A stretch of DNA of 64,000 bases, taken from positions 620,001 through 684,000 of the forward strand of contig CAWDOU010000005.1 in assembly GCA_963804055.1 (NCBI GenBank), in the 5' to 3' direction. This stretch comes from Bog-473 sp963804055 (GTDB lineage Bacteria; Actinomycetota; Acidimicrobiia; Acidimicrobiales; RAAP-2). This document shows positions 26,377-35,290 of this stretch, in pieces. Numbering within the stretch: the stretch's first letter is position 1; each line of letters starts with the position of its first letter. A model generated the notes under the pieces. The model was not told the DNA's origin, ran no database searches, and saw nothing but the letters and a program-made list of their open reading frames with translations. The position numbers and the translations under genes are program-made.

Positions 26377-28028
26377 GAGGCCTCCTGACCAGAGCCGGCG
26401 GCGTGCTTGTCGTGGCCTTGGCCTCGATGCCACTGCTCGGCCTCGTAGGTGGGGCCGGCGCGGCGACCCCCCTCCAGATCAACGGATCGGGGTCGAGCTG
26501 GGCCGCCAACGCGATCAACCTGTGGGTCCGGGATGTCTACAACTCCGGCGTGGAAGTGTCCTTCACCCCCGATGGCGACTCCCAAGGCCGGCAGGACTTT
26601 GCCAACAACCTTTCTGACTTTTCCGTGACAGCCGACGGCTTCCAGGGTTTCGACTCGACGACCGGCGTCTCCGATACCTCGAACGGCCGCCCCTACGCGT
26701 ACCTCCCGGTGGCTGCAGGCGGCACCTCCTTCCCGTACCAGATCAAGTTCGACGGCACCCAAGTTGAGAACCTTCGTCTTTCCGGGGAGACGCTGGCCAA
26801 GATCTTCACCAACCAGATCACGAATTGGGACGACCCCGAGATCACCAAGGACAACAACGGGATCGCGCTACCTTCCATTCCGATCGTTCCAGTCGTCCAG
26901 TCCGAGGGCTCGGGCGCCACGCAGCAGCTGACCGACTATTTCGCGACCGAGTACCCGAGCATCTGGGACTCCTTCGCCGGCCAGTCGGGGCCAACCGAGT
27001 ACTTCCCCCGGCAAGGTGATCAGATTGCCCAGAACGGATCGACGGGGGCGATGAATTACATCGCGTCGAGCGCCGCCAACGGCTCCATCGGCTACGTGGA
27101 GTACTCCTACCCGCTGAACGTCGGCTATCCGGTTGCCAAGGTCCTGAATAGCGGCGGGTACTACACGCTTCCCACGCAATACAACGTCGCGATCGCCTTG
27201 GAACAGGCGCAGATCAACATGGATCCATCATCGCCGAACTATCTACTTCAGACGCTCACCAACGTCTACACCGACCCTGACCCGAGGACCTATCCCCTGT
27301 CCTCGTACGTGTACATGATCGAACCGACCGGTGGCCCAGGGTCGACAACAAATGATCCCAGTGAGAGCAGCGGGAAGCGACAGTCGATCGCCGATTTCGA
27401 GTACTACTCAATCTGTCAAGGACAAAGCCAGATCGGCGGCGTCGGCTATTCACCCCTACCCGTCAATCTGGTTGAAGCCGCCTTCAGCCAGATCCAGAAG
27501 CTGCAGCAGGCGGATCCGACAGTCGACCTGTCGAACTTGAACATCCTGACCTGCAACGAGCCGACCTTTGTTCCGGGGCAGCCGAATACCAATTATCTGA
27601 CCACGATTGCGCCGCAACCCCCGAGCTGTGATCAACAAGGTGCGGGCCCCTGTGCGGCGGGTGTGACGCCCAACGGTATCGGCCCTTCGCCGACCGTGTC
27701 AGGGACGTATCCCGGTACCCATGCCGTCGGATCGGGAAGCACCGCCAGCGGTTCCTCTGCGACGGCCGCAGGAACTGGAGCGAGTGAGACATCAGGGGCG
27801 AGTGCCGCCGGCGCTACATCCGCGACGGAGGCCGCGGCCGCGGCGGCGCGCGCGGCGGCCGCATCGGCAGAGAGACCACCGTTGGACTCCGTCCTTCTCC
27901 CGGGCCGTGGCCTCGCTTCCGAGGGGTGGATCGTTGCTGCCGTAAACGCCGTCCTCTTTGCGGCATTTGCCGTCCCGATCCTCATCGGGTATCGGCGCTC
28001 CCGCCGGCGTCGGGAGGTGAGCCCGTGA
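26373..28028 (+). CDS. pstS: Membrane-anchored PstS-type binding protein
   Basis: 551 residues, ATGA overlap with pstA. Signal peptide to about residue 31, then a PstS fold: LQINGSGSSWAANAINLWV, LSGETLAKIFTNQITNWDDP. The phosphate loop is altered: where E. coli PstS has R-A-D-G-S-G-T, this protein has Q176-S-E178-G-S-G-A182, so the Arg and Thr ligands are replaced. After an Ala/Ser/Gly-rich linker the protein ends in a transmembrane helix and basic tail. It is therefore held at the outer face of the membrane without lipid. Ligand may be phosphate with lower affinity or another oxyanion or phosphorylated compound. Confidence 0.85.
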   Translation: MRGLLTRAGGVLVVALASMPLLGLVGGAGAATPLQINGSGSSWAANAINLWVRDVYNSGVEVSFTPDGDSQGRQDFANNLSDFSVTADGFQGFDSTTGVSDTSNGRPYAYLPVAAGGTSFPYQIKFDGTQVENLRLSGETLAKIFTNQITNWDDPEITKDNNGIALPSIPIVPVVQSEGSGATQQLTDYFATEYPSIWDSFAGQSGPTEYFPRQGDQIAQNGSTGAMNYIASSAANGSIGYVEYSYPLNVGYPVAKVLNSGGYYTLPTQYNVAIALEQAQINMDPSSPNYLLQTLTNVYTDPDPRTYPLSSYVYMIEPTGGPGSTTNDPSESSGKRQSIADFEYYSICQGQSQIGGVGYSPLPVNLVEAAFSQIQKLQQADPTVDLSNLNILTCNEPTFVPGQPNTNYLTTIAPQPPSCDQQGAGPCAAGVTPNGIGPSPTVSGTYPGTHAVGSGSTASGSSATAAGTGASETSGASAAGATSATEAAAAAARAAAASAERPPLDSVLLPGRGLASEGWIVAAVNAVLFAAFAVPILIGYRRSRRRREVSP

Positions 28029-30778
28029 GGAAGGCCATTTCCTTCGCCGGGCTGTTGCTGGCCGCGTGCGTGACGCTGATGAGCCTGTCGAGCATCGTGC
28101 CAGCAGCCACGGCCGCGACCGCGAGTCACGACACGAGTGTTGCTGCATTCACCCAGACAGAGACCATCTCGCGCAGCTTCCTCTCGGGTGGGCAGGAGAC
28201 CGTGGCCGACACGAGGACGGTGACTCTCAACGTAAGCCAGACCAGCGATCTGCAAGGCCGCCAGGAGATTGGCGTGTCGTGGTCCGGTGCTCACCCGACG
28301 GGTGACATCGTTCCCGACCCGAACTCGGCCGCAGGGGAGTACGAGGAGTACCCCTTCGTCCTGCTCGAGTGCAGGGGAACGGCCAGCGGTGCCCAGGAGG
28401 TCACGCCGGAGACCTGTTGGACCCAGGACGCGAACTCCCGCTACCAAGGTGGGTTCCCTGACGAGCCGTACCAGCTCGACCAGTACGCGGCTTCGCCGGG
28501 TGCGGCCGTGGTGGGAGAGCCGTCGCAGCTCCCCTCCGCCACTGATGAACCGCTCTGCCAAACGAACGAGACGGGCGGAAACGGAACCCCGGTGCGCTAT
28601 TGGGTGCCGTGGTTGGCGGCTGACGGCACGGTGTACGACGGTGGCCAAGCGGGATACTGCGGCGAGCCACCGGAGGCGACGGACGGTCAGACGGCGGCGT
28701 TGCCCAGCAACGAGACCTATGGCGTGACCGGGCTGGACGGGACCGGGAGCGACGAGTTCGACGTATTCGACTCGACGGAGAACGCAACGCTCGGTTGCTC
28801 CGCCGCCGTGTCGTGCTCACTTGTCGCAGTTCCCATCATGGGTATCAGTTGCGATGCGGACGTGGTGCCCGCTCCCGCGGCTGCGGACCTTGCCAGCTGC
28901 GAAGCGGGCGGGGCCGTCTCGGCCGGTTCGCTTGCCATCGGGAACCCGCCCGACTTCCCGTACAACCTGACGGTGAGCGGAGGTCTGTGGTGGAGTCCAT
29001 CGAACTGGAACGACCGGATCACCGTCCCGCTCAGCTTCGCGCCGACACAGAGCTCGTGTCCCATCGTGAGCTCCAGCAACGTCGCCAATGTCTTCGGCTC
29101 CGAGCTCCTGCTGCAGGCCACCTCCCAATGGGAGCCCTACTTCTGCCTCGGGAAGGCCAGCGAGACGTTCTCCTTCAATCACGTCAGCGAGAGCGAGCCT
29201 CAGGCCCGTAATGCAGTAGCGAGCGGTAACGCCTCGGCGGCCTTCACGAGCGAAGCCCAACCACTGGGCTACGGCAAACCGGTGGTGAACGCCCCCGTGG
29301 CGGTCACGGGGTTCACCATCTCCTTCTCTATCGACGGAACGGGCGGCGACCCTGTCACCACGCTAAAGCTCACTCCGTTGCTGTTGGCCAAGCTCTTGAC
29401 CAACTCCTATCCCGTGTTCGGGCCGGATCAGGCCGATCCCAGCCTGACCGGAAACCCCTACAACATCACCGAAGATCCTGAGTTCCAGGCGCTCAACCCA
29501 GGGATCCCCAAGGTCGGCACCGGCGACTTCTCCGCGGCCGAGCTCACCTCTCTTTCGGAGAGCACGGATGTCATTCAAGCTCTGACGTCGTACATCAATA
29601 ACGATCCGACGGCGCGGGCCTGGCTCAACGGCACGAACTCGGGCGAACCGGCGGTCTGCAACAGCTCGGGCGTGTACCAGGCCGGGGCTACCGACGTGTG
29701 CCCGGCCATGGTCGTGAATCCCGCCTACAAGGGCATATCGCTGCCGGTCAACCAATGGCCGCTGCTGTCGACCTGGGAGTCGACGGAGTATGACTTGAAC
29801 CCCCAGGTCCAGTACTGCCTGCAGACGTCCCCGGAGCCTTTCGACACCATCCTCTCCGCCCCCCTGGGAGATATCGAAGATGTCAGTCAGGCGATGCAGT
29901 TCCACCATGCCAATTCGACGACCAATTGCAAGCCTGACGCACCGGGGGTGCCGAACTCGCTGTCGAGCGCGGGAACCCAGTCGACGGGCAACTACTTCAT
30001 GATCGGCCTGACGCCGCTCGCCGATGACCAGCGCTACGACCTGCAGGCGGCCTCCCTCGAGACGACGTCCGGAACCTTCGTGGCGCCGAGCAACGACTCC
30101 ATGGAAGCGGCCACGAACTTGTTACTGCCCGATCCGACTTCAGGCACCTGGCCCATTCCCTACGACCAATTCGAGACGAGCGCAGGAGCAGCCGCCTATC
30201 CCGGGACCATGGTGGTCTATGCGGCCATCCCGACCAGCGGCCTGCCGTCCCAGGCTGCGGCGGACTATGCCGACATCCTCACCTTCGCGGCGGGCCCTGG
30301 TCAGACTCAGGGCGAGGGCGTGGGCCAGCTCCCTCCCGGGTATCTCCCGCTGACCGCAGCCGACGGCCTCGGCGGCCTGGCCGACTACACCGTGGCCGCG
30401 GCGGCCGACGTCGCCGCTCAGAACGGACAGGTGCCTGCGCTGACCCCGGCGTCCGGGGGCTCCGGTGGTGCGGCGGCCTCTTCGGCCGCGGGGTCCGCCG
30501 CGTACGGCCCGAACGCATTCGGCGGGAACGGTCTGTTCGTCGAGGCGCTCGTTGGATCGCCCGCCACTCTGGCCAATGAGGCGGCGGCGGCGAACGCCAA
30601 GGCGGCGGCGGCCAAGGCGGGGGGTGTCACGATCGGCTTTGTTCGACTCCCGAACCTGGCCGACACCAGTTTGTGGATCCGCGGCCTGCCTGTCGGCCTC
30701 GTCCTCGCCCTGACACTGCTGGTCGCGCTCTCGGTGCTCACCATCCTGTTCCTCGGTCGCCGACGCCGACGATGGTGA
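28025..30778 (+). CDS. Large membrane-anchored PstS-like protein
   Basis: 917 residues, GTGA overlap with pstS. Signal peptide at 1-35. The N-terminal third is beta-rich and cysteine-containing with no family I recognise. The middle has PstS-like landmarks: TLKLTPLLLAKLLTNSYPVF followed by FQALNPGIPKVG, equivalent to the hinge helix and 'LNPG' segment of phosphate-binding proteins. An Ala/Gly-rich stalk, a C-terminal transmembrane helix (VGLVLALTLLVALSVLTILF) and a basic tail follow. It probably works with the PstBCA transporter as a second, much larger receptor. Confidence 0.72.
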   Translation: MRKAISFAGLLLAACVTLMSLSSIVPAATAATASHDTSVAAFTQTETISRSFLSGGQETVADTRTVTLNVSQTSDLQGRQEIGVSWSGAHPTGDIVPDPNSAAGEYEEYPFVLLECRGTASGAQEVTPETCWTQDANSRYQGGFPDEPYQLDQYAASPGAAVVGEPSQLPSATDEPLCQTNETGGNGTPVRYWVPWLAADGTVYDGGQAGYCGEPPEATDGQTAALPSNETYGVTGLDGTGSDEFDVFDSTENATLGCSAAVSCSLVAVPIMGISCDADVVPAPAAADLASCEAGGAVSAGSLAIGNPPDFPYNLTVSGGLWWSPSNWNDRITVPLSFAPTQSSCPIVSSSNVANVFGSELLLQATSQWEPYFCLGKASETFSFNHVSESEPQARNAVASGNASAAFTSEAQPLGYGKPVVNAPVAVTGFTISFSIDGTGGDPVTTLKLTPLLLAKLLTNSYPVFGPDQADPSLTGNPYNITEDPEFQALNPGIPKVGTGDFSAAELTSLSESTDVIQALTSYINNDPTARAWLNGTNSGEPAVCNSSGVYQAGATDVCPAMVVNPAYKGISLPVNQWPLLSTWESTEYDLNPQVQYCLQTSPEPFDTILSAPLGDIEDVSQAMQFHHANSTTNCKPDAPGVPNSLSSAGTQSTGNYFMIGLTPLADDQRYDLQAASLETTSGTFVAPSNDSMEAATNLLLPDPTSGTWPIPYDQFETSAGAAAYPGTMVVYAAIPTSGLPSQAAADYADILTFAAGPGQTQGEGVGQLPPGYLPLTAADGLGGLADYTVAAAADVAAQNGQVPALTPASGGSGGAAASSAAGSAAYGPNAFGGNGLFVEALVGSPATLANEAAAANAKAAAAKAGGVTIGFVRLPNLADTSLWIRGLPVGLVLALTLLVALSVLTILFLGRRRRRW

Positions 30779-31746
30779 TCGGCGACGTGTCGGCGCCGCC
30801 GGAAGAGAGCGTGACACCGGCGCCGGCCCCGGAAGTGGAAGAGGCTCGGGCCGCCGAACCCGACGCGGCGGAGAAGGAGGCGCCCCGAGCGGGGCCGCCG
30901 AGGCCGGGCACGTTGGTGGTCCTCCTGGCCTTCGTTCTTTTCGCCAGCGTGGTGGCCGCCTTCCTGGGCGTGTTCGCCTACGGGTTGAGCGGCGTGCAGG
31001 AGCACCGCAGCCAGCAACAGCTCTATGCCCAGTTCCGGGGATTGCTCGCACCCGCCAGCGTCGTCGCCCCCAGCATCGGCGGCGCCATCGCGACCGGTAC
31101 GCCGGTAGCGCTCATCAGTGCGCCCGCGGCGGGCATGCACGACGTTGTGGTCATTGAGGGCACCTCGTCGGGCGATCTGCTGCAAGGTCCCGGGCACCTT
31201 GCTGACACGCCGCTGCCGGGACAGGGCGGTGAGGCCGTCCTGGTGGGGAAGAGCACGACGGCCGGCGCTCCCTTTGCGCACGTGTCCCAGCTGCACAGGG
31301 GCGACCTGATTACCGTGCGTACCGGCCAGGGGGAGTTCTCCTTCGTCGTCCGCGGCCGCATCCCTCCCGGCCTCCATCAGCAGGAGATCCCCGCCAGTCA
31401 GGGCCGACTGGTGCTGGTGACCTCGGCCGGCGCGGGAGGGGAAGGGGGCCTGGAGCCCTCGCAAACGCTCGATGTGGAGGCCACGCTCAGTGGCAAGGCC
31501 GTCGCTGCGCCGCATCACCGGCCGCAGACCGTCGCGCCATCGGAATTGCCCGGTCAGACGGATCCGGCCGCCTGGCCCTTCGTCGCGCTGTGGCTGGCCG
31601 GCCTGGCGCTCGCCTCGGCCGCCGTCTGGTGGCTGTGGTCGCGCTGGGGGATCCTGCGCGCCTGGATCGTCGGCGCCCCGGTCCTGCTCGCCCTCCTCTG
31701 GGGGTTGAGCAACGAGGCCATGCGCCTCCTGCCGAACGTCTACTGA
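30772..31746 (+). CDS. Sortase-fold protein lacking catalytic residues (pseudo-sortase)
   Basis: 324 residues. One N-terminal transmembrane helix (VVLLAFVLFASVVAAFLGVF), a sortase domain at about 100-245, then two C-terminal helices (WPFVALWLAGLALASAAVWW; IVGAPVLLALLWGL). The domain follows class E sortases: GPGHLADTPLPGQGGEAVLV, GKSTTAGAPFAHVSQLHRGD, RLVLVTSAG. In active enzymes the second reads GHRTTxGAPF and the third LTTC. Here His is Lys160, Cys is Ser218, and the late Arg is also missing (EPSQTLDVEATL). It cannot act as a normal cysteine transpeptidase. Last gene of the operon; overlaps the previous gene by 7 bp. Role may be binding or assembly. Confidence 0.8.
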   Translation: MVIGDVSAPPEESVTPAPAPEVEEARAAEPDAAEKEAPRAGPPRPGTLVVLLAFVLFASVVAAFLGVFAYGLSGVQEHRSQQQLYAQFRGLLAPASVVAPSIGGAIATGTPVALISAPAAGMHDVVVIEGTSSGDLLQGPGHLADTPLPGQGGEAVLVGKSTTAGAPFAHVSQLHRGDLITVRTGQGEFSFVVRGRIPPGLHQQEIPASQGRLVLVTSAGAGGEGGLEPSQTLDVEATLSGKAVAAPHHRPQTVAPSELPGQTDPAAWPFVALWLAGLALASAAVWWLWSRWGILRAWIVGAPVLLALLWGLSNEAMRLLPNVY

Positions 31747-31798
31747 GGCGGCCCTCTGCCGCCGGCGCGGCTATGGAAATGCTGAGCCTGCCGTTCCC

Positions 31799-31817
31799 CT
31801 GTCTCCGCGGGGGACAG
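31799..31817 (+). terminator. Hairpin terminator after the locus
   Basis: CTGTCTCC and GGGGACAG pair over 8 bp (one G-U) with a GCG loop, 52 nt after the last stop of the operon. No U-tract. Confidence 0.5.
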
Positions 31818-31955
31818 AAATCGCCTCGCGAACCGGACATTCGACCGTAATCAGGACTCTCTCTGATCAACGGTGGAATGAAGCGGCCCGCCCAGGGGTT
31901 CAAGACGATGGGTTGCTGACGCAGGTGACCCTGAGTCGACCAAGGAAAGGTCCCC

Positions 31956-32492
31956 ATGGCGAGTGTGCACGACTTCACGGCGACAGCGGCAGACGGGAGC
32001 CAGGTGTCGCTGGCTTACTACGAGGGCAAGGTGGTGCTCGTCGTGAATGTCGCCAGCAAGTGCGGGCTGACGCCGCAGTACGAGGGGCTCGAATCGCTCT
32101 ACCGGGAGGACAAGGATCGCGGCCTGGAGATCATTGGTTTTCCCTGCAACCAGTTCAAGGAGCAGGAGCCGGGGAGCGACGCTGAGATTCAGGCCTTCTG
32201 CACGTCAACCTATGACGTCACCTTTCCGGTCTTCGCCAAGGTCGACGTCAACGGGCCCAGTGCGCATCCGCTCTATGCCTACCTGCGCGCGGAGGCTCCC
32301 GGAGACTTTGGTCCCGCCTATGGGGACTTCTACCGGGCGATCTCGAACATCCGACCCGATGCCGACGGCACTGATGAGGTCAAGTGGAATTTCACCAAGT
32401 TCCTCGTCGATCGTGACGGCGCCGTGATCAAGCGCTACGAACCGCCCGTGTCGCCCGCCGAGATCAAGGCGGACCTTGAGCAGTATCTCTAA
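31956..32492 (+). CDS. Glutathione peroxidase-family (thiol) peroxidase
   Basis: 178 residues, a typical bacterial GPx/BtuE length. Reduces hydrogen peroxide and organic peroxides in the cytoplasm. Catalytic tetrad: Cys36 in VNVASKCGLTPQY, Gln70 in FPCNQFKEQEPG, Trp144 and Asn145 in KWNFTKFLVDRDG. It has Cys rather than selenocysteine, and a second Cys (Cys64 or Cys82) may resolve it with thioredoxin or mycothiol; actinobacteria use mycothiol, whose synthesis gene mshA is at 54687. AAGG precedes the ATG. Confidence 0.92.
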   Translation: MASVHDFTATAADGSQVSLAYYEGKVVLVVNVASKCGLTPQYEGLESLYREDKDRGLEIIGFPCNQFKEQEPGSDAEIQAFCTSTYDVTFPVFAKVDVNGPSAHPLYAYLRAEAPGDFGPAYGDFYRAISNIRPDADGTDEVKWNFTKFLVDRDGAVIKRYEPPVSPAEIKADLEQYL

Positions 32493-32501
32493 CGCGAGCC
32501 G

Positions 32502-33509
32502 ATGAGTCGGATCCCTCTTTCGATCCTGGACCTGGCGCCGATCCGGCGTGGCGAGACGGCGACCGACAGTTTCGCCGCCAGTGTCGCGCTGGCCCAGCAG
32601 GCGGAGCTTCTCGGTTATCAGCGAGTCTGGTACGCCGAACACCACAACATCGCCAGCATCGCTTCGTCGGCGACCAGCGTCCTGATCGCTCACGTCGGAG
32701 CGCACACAAGGACGATCCGGCTCGGGGCCGGCGGGGTGATGCTGCCCAACCACGCGCCTCTGACGATCGCCGAACAATTCGGGACCTTGGCCGCGATGTA
32801 CCCAGGGCGGATCGACCTGGGCCTGGGACGGGCCCCGGGTTCGGACCAGAACACGATGTATGCACTCCGGCGCGACCCGCGCTCGGCGGACAACTTTCCG
32901 CGGGATGTGCTGGAGTTGCAGGGCTACCTCGGGCCGGAGAGCAGGGTGCGCGGGGTGGATGCTGTCCCGGGCAAGGGCTCCGAGGTCCCGCTCTACATTC
33001 TCGGATCCTCGCTCTTCGGAGCCAAGCTGGCCGCAGCCCTCGGACTGCCGTACGCCTTCGCCTCCCATTTTGCGCCGTCCGCGCTCCTCGAGGCGATTGC
33101 CGTCTATCGGGACGAGTTCCGACCCTCGGAGCAGCTCGCCACGCCGTATGTGATGGCTGGGGTGAATGTCATCGCGGCAGACACGGGTGAGGCAGCCCGG
33201 GAACAGCTTCGAGACATTCGAAGGATCAGGGCGATCAGTCTGCACGGGCGACGACTCGGCGTCGACGAGCAGGACGTCACCGACGAGCAGGCCGACCAGT
33301 TGCTGTCCGCCGGCCTGGCGGGGCAGGTGGACCACATGCTCACCTACTCGGCGGTGGGCACCCGGGAAGAGGTCAGCGACTATCTCGACGGCTTTCTCCG
33401 CCTCACGGGCGCCGATGAACTGATCACCGTCCACCAGGTCCCGACGTCGGAAGGTCGACTGCGCTCGGTCACCCTGCTGGCCGAAGCGCTCGAGAGGGCG
33501 GCTGCCTAA
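32502..33509 (+). CDS. LLM-class flavin-dependent oxidoreductase, MsnO8 type
   Basis: 335 residues. SILDLAPIRRGETATDSF, RVWYAEHHNIASIASSATSV, IRLGAGGVMLPNHAPLTIAE and GRIDLGLGRAPGSDQNT are the signatures of the MsnO8/YhbW group, the same subgroup as the gene at 10329 but shorter. Starts 10 nt after the GPx stop and is likely co-transcribed. Substrate unknown. Confidence 0.88.
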   Translation: MSRIPLSILDLAPIRRGETATDSFAASVALAQQAELLGYQRVWYAEHHNIASIASSATSVLIAHVGAHTRTIRLGAGGVMLPNHAPLTIAEQFGTLAAMYPGRIDLGLGRAPGSDQNTMYALRRDPRSADNFPRDVLELQGYLGPESRVRGVDAVPGKGSEVPLYILGSSLFGAKLAAALGLPYAFASHFAPSALLEAIAVYRDEFRPSEQLATPYVMAGVNVIAADTGEAAREQLRDIRRIRAISLHGRRLGVDEQDVTDEQADQLLSAGLAGQVDHMLTYSAVGTREEVSDYLDGFLRLTGADELITVHQVPTSEGRLRSVTLLAEALERAAA

Positions 33510-33525
33510 GGACCGGAAGCGGAGG

Positions 33526-34566
33526 CTATGCCGGCTGCTTGCTGGCGAGCCCGGAACGATCCTCCAACGTCCCATCGGCATGCCGGGCGAAGCGACCGAC
33601 GTCGCGGGGCTGCACGGGATCATCTGTCGGCCAGGGCCAGCCGCCAAATCCGGTCGTCTGGTAATCCTCGATTGCCTTCTCAATGCCGGCGCGGTCGTTC
33701 ATCACGAAAGGTCCGTACTGGGCCACCGGCTCTCCGATGGGGCGGCCCTGCAGCAGGAGGACCTCGGCGCCACCGGGTCCGGCAGTGACAGCGACCGGCT
33801 CGCCGGGGCGCACGACCACCCCGGTCGCCTTGCTGGCAGGCTGTTGCGCCACCGACGCCGAGCCTTCGAACACGTAGAGGGTCCGGATGGCGTCCGGCGA
33901 AGCGGCGGGCGGGACGACCCAGCGCGCCAGTGGTTCGAGCACGAGGTGCCAAATGGCCAGGTCGGAATCCACTCGCGACGCATACGAGTCGGGTGGTGCC
34001 GCCAGCGCCTGCGTTCCCTCAATCGACCCGGCGATGACCGTCAGCTCGCCGCGGCGGCCGTCGTCGTCAGTCAAGGCAAGGCGAGGGATCTCTTCGTGCC
34101 ACTGCATGGTGAAGTAGGGATCGACCAACTTGTCCTCGGATGGCAGGTTGAGCCAGATCTGGAACAGCTCGGTGGTGTTCGGCCCCGCACGGTCGAGAAG
34201 GAGGAACATCTCGCAGTGCACAATGCCCCTTCCTGCCGTGAGCCACTGGACGTCGCCCCGTCCGAAGCGGGCTGTGGCGCCCAGCGAATCGGAGTGATCG
34301 ATGAAGCCTTGACGGACATAGGTCACCGTTTCGAACCCTCGATGAGGGTGCTGGGGGAAACCCGGCACGATGCTGCCGTGGTACATGCTCCAACCGTCAG
34401 ACCCTGAGAAATCCATCCCGAGATCGCGTGCCTCGAGTGACGCGGCCGGGCCCATGTGCTCATTCGCCGCCGGATAGCTGTCGAGGTGGTGGACGCAGAA
34501 GAGGAAGGGGTCCGCGGTGCCCCATTGCCTGCCGAGGGGAACAGTCTGGAGAACCGAGCTCTGCAC
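33526..34566 (-). CDS. Pirin-family bicupin protein
   Basis: 346 residues, two cupin domains. The N-terminal metal site is intact: His73 and His75 in PQHPHRGFETVTYV, His117 and Glu119 in RGIVHCEMF. Pirins include quercetin 2,3-dioxygenases and redox-sensing regulators. The C-terminal cupin (VLEPLARWVVPPAASPDAIR) lacks a metal set. Longer than common bacterial pirins (about 240-300). Converges with the 32502 gene. Confidence 0.9.
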   Translation of the reverse strand: MQSSVLQTVPLGRQWGTADPFLFCVHHLDSYPAANEHMGPAASLEARDLGMDFSGSDGWSMYHGSIVPGFPQHPHRGFETVTYVRQGFIDHSDSLGATARFGRGDVQWLTAGRGIVHCEMFLLLDRAGPNTTELFQIWLNLPSEDKLVDPYFTMQWHEEIPRLALTDDDGRRGELTVIAGSIEGTQALAAPPDSYASRVDSDLAIWHLVLEPLARWVVPPAASPDAIRTLYVFEGSASVAQQPASKATGVVVRPGEPVAVTAGPGGAEVLLLQGRPIGEPVAQYGPFVMNDRAGIEKAIEDYQTTGFGGWPWPTDDPVQPRDVGRFARHADGTLEDRSGLASKQPA

Positions 34567-34648
34567 GACGCCAGCCTATCGATCGGCGTCCTCGTCAGAG
34601 CGGGCGAAGCGCGATTCCGATCGCAAGACTCAGCGCGTGAGGTCGGGC

Positions 34649-35167
34649 TCACGCATCGCCTTCGGCGGCTTCCCCTTCCCTCACGGAGGTGCCCTTCAGA
34701 GGTGCTGGGTCGGCAGCGAAACCGGGTGAGTCGACGAAGTCGAAGATCTGGTCGAGGGCGGTGATCCCGAGCAGTCGCCGCACCGATGAGTTCGGGCTGG
34801 CCAGCGAGAAAGCAGTTCCAGACGAGATGGCTCGCTTATGTGCGGTCACGAGAACGGAGAGCCCTGTCGAATCGAGGTACACCAGATCCGAGAGATCGAC
34901 GACGAGGCGTCCGGGACCGTCCTCACTCAACAGCGTGACAAGAAAGTCCCGAAGTTGCGGAGCGGACGAGAGATCGAGTTCGCCGCTCAGCTGGACGATC
35001 GCTTCGTGGTCGTCACGGCGGACGTCGATGCGCAGGCCGGGTGATTCAACGGATTCACCGTCACTGGCGTCAGAGACATCTCTTGTTGGTACCCGCGGGG
35101 GCTCGGCGGGTGCGCCGTCGTGCATCTCGTACCCTTTGATCGTTGCGTTCGCCAAATCGGAGCCCAT
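34649..35167 (-). CDS. STAS-domain anti-sigma factor antagonist
   Basis: 172 residues from the first ATG, with a second possible ATG at 35125. The STAS domain is at about 45-155 (IVQLSGELDLSSAPQLRDFL; DLSDLVYLDSTGLSVLV). Ser100 in LDSTGL is the phosphorylation site of SpoIIAA/RsbV proteins. Such proteins release sigma factors by binding an anti-sigma kinase when unphosphorylated. The SpoIIE phosphatase with a kinase-like domain at 50257 is a natural kind of partner, but it is 15 kb away. Lies at the edge of a group of stress-type genes. Confidence 0.88.
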   Translation of the reverse strand: MGSDLANATIKGYEMHDGAPAEPPRVPTRDVSDASDGESVESPGLRIDVRRDDHEAIVQLSGELDLSSAPQLRDFLVTLLSEDGPGRLVVDLSDLVYLDSTGLSVLVTAHKRAISSGTAFSLASPNSSVRRLLGITALDQIFDFVDSPGFAADPAPLKGTSVREGEAAEGDA

Positions 35168-35247
35168 GGGCCCCAGATCGTTCCACCAAGTGCTGACAGC
35201 ATGCGCTCCATTGCGGAAAAACGCCAGCCAGGGACGATTTTAGGGTA

Positions 35248-35284
35248 GCCACAGTCCGGTGAGCGCGCCCCGCCGGACTGTGGC
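35248..35284 (-). terminator. Hairpin terminator of the CYTH-CHAD gene
   Basis: A perfect 12-bp stem (35248-35259 with 35273-35284) and a 13-nt loop, starting 7 nt after the stop on the minus strand. No U-tract. Confidence 0.65.
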
Positions 35285-35290
35285 GCAGGA

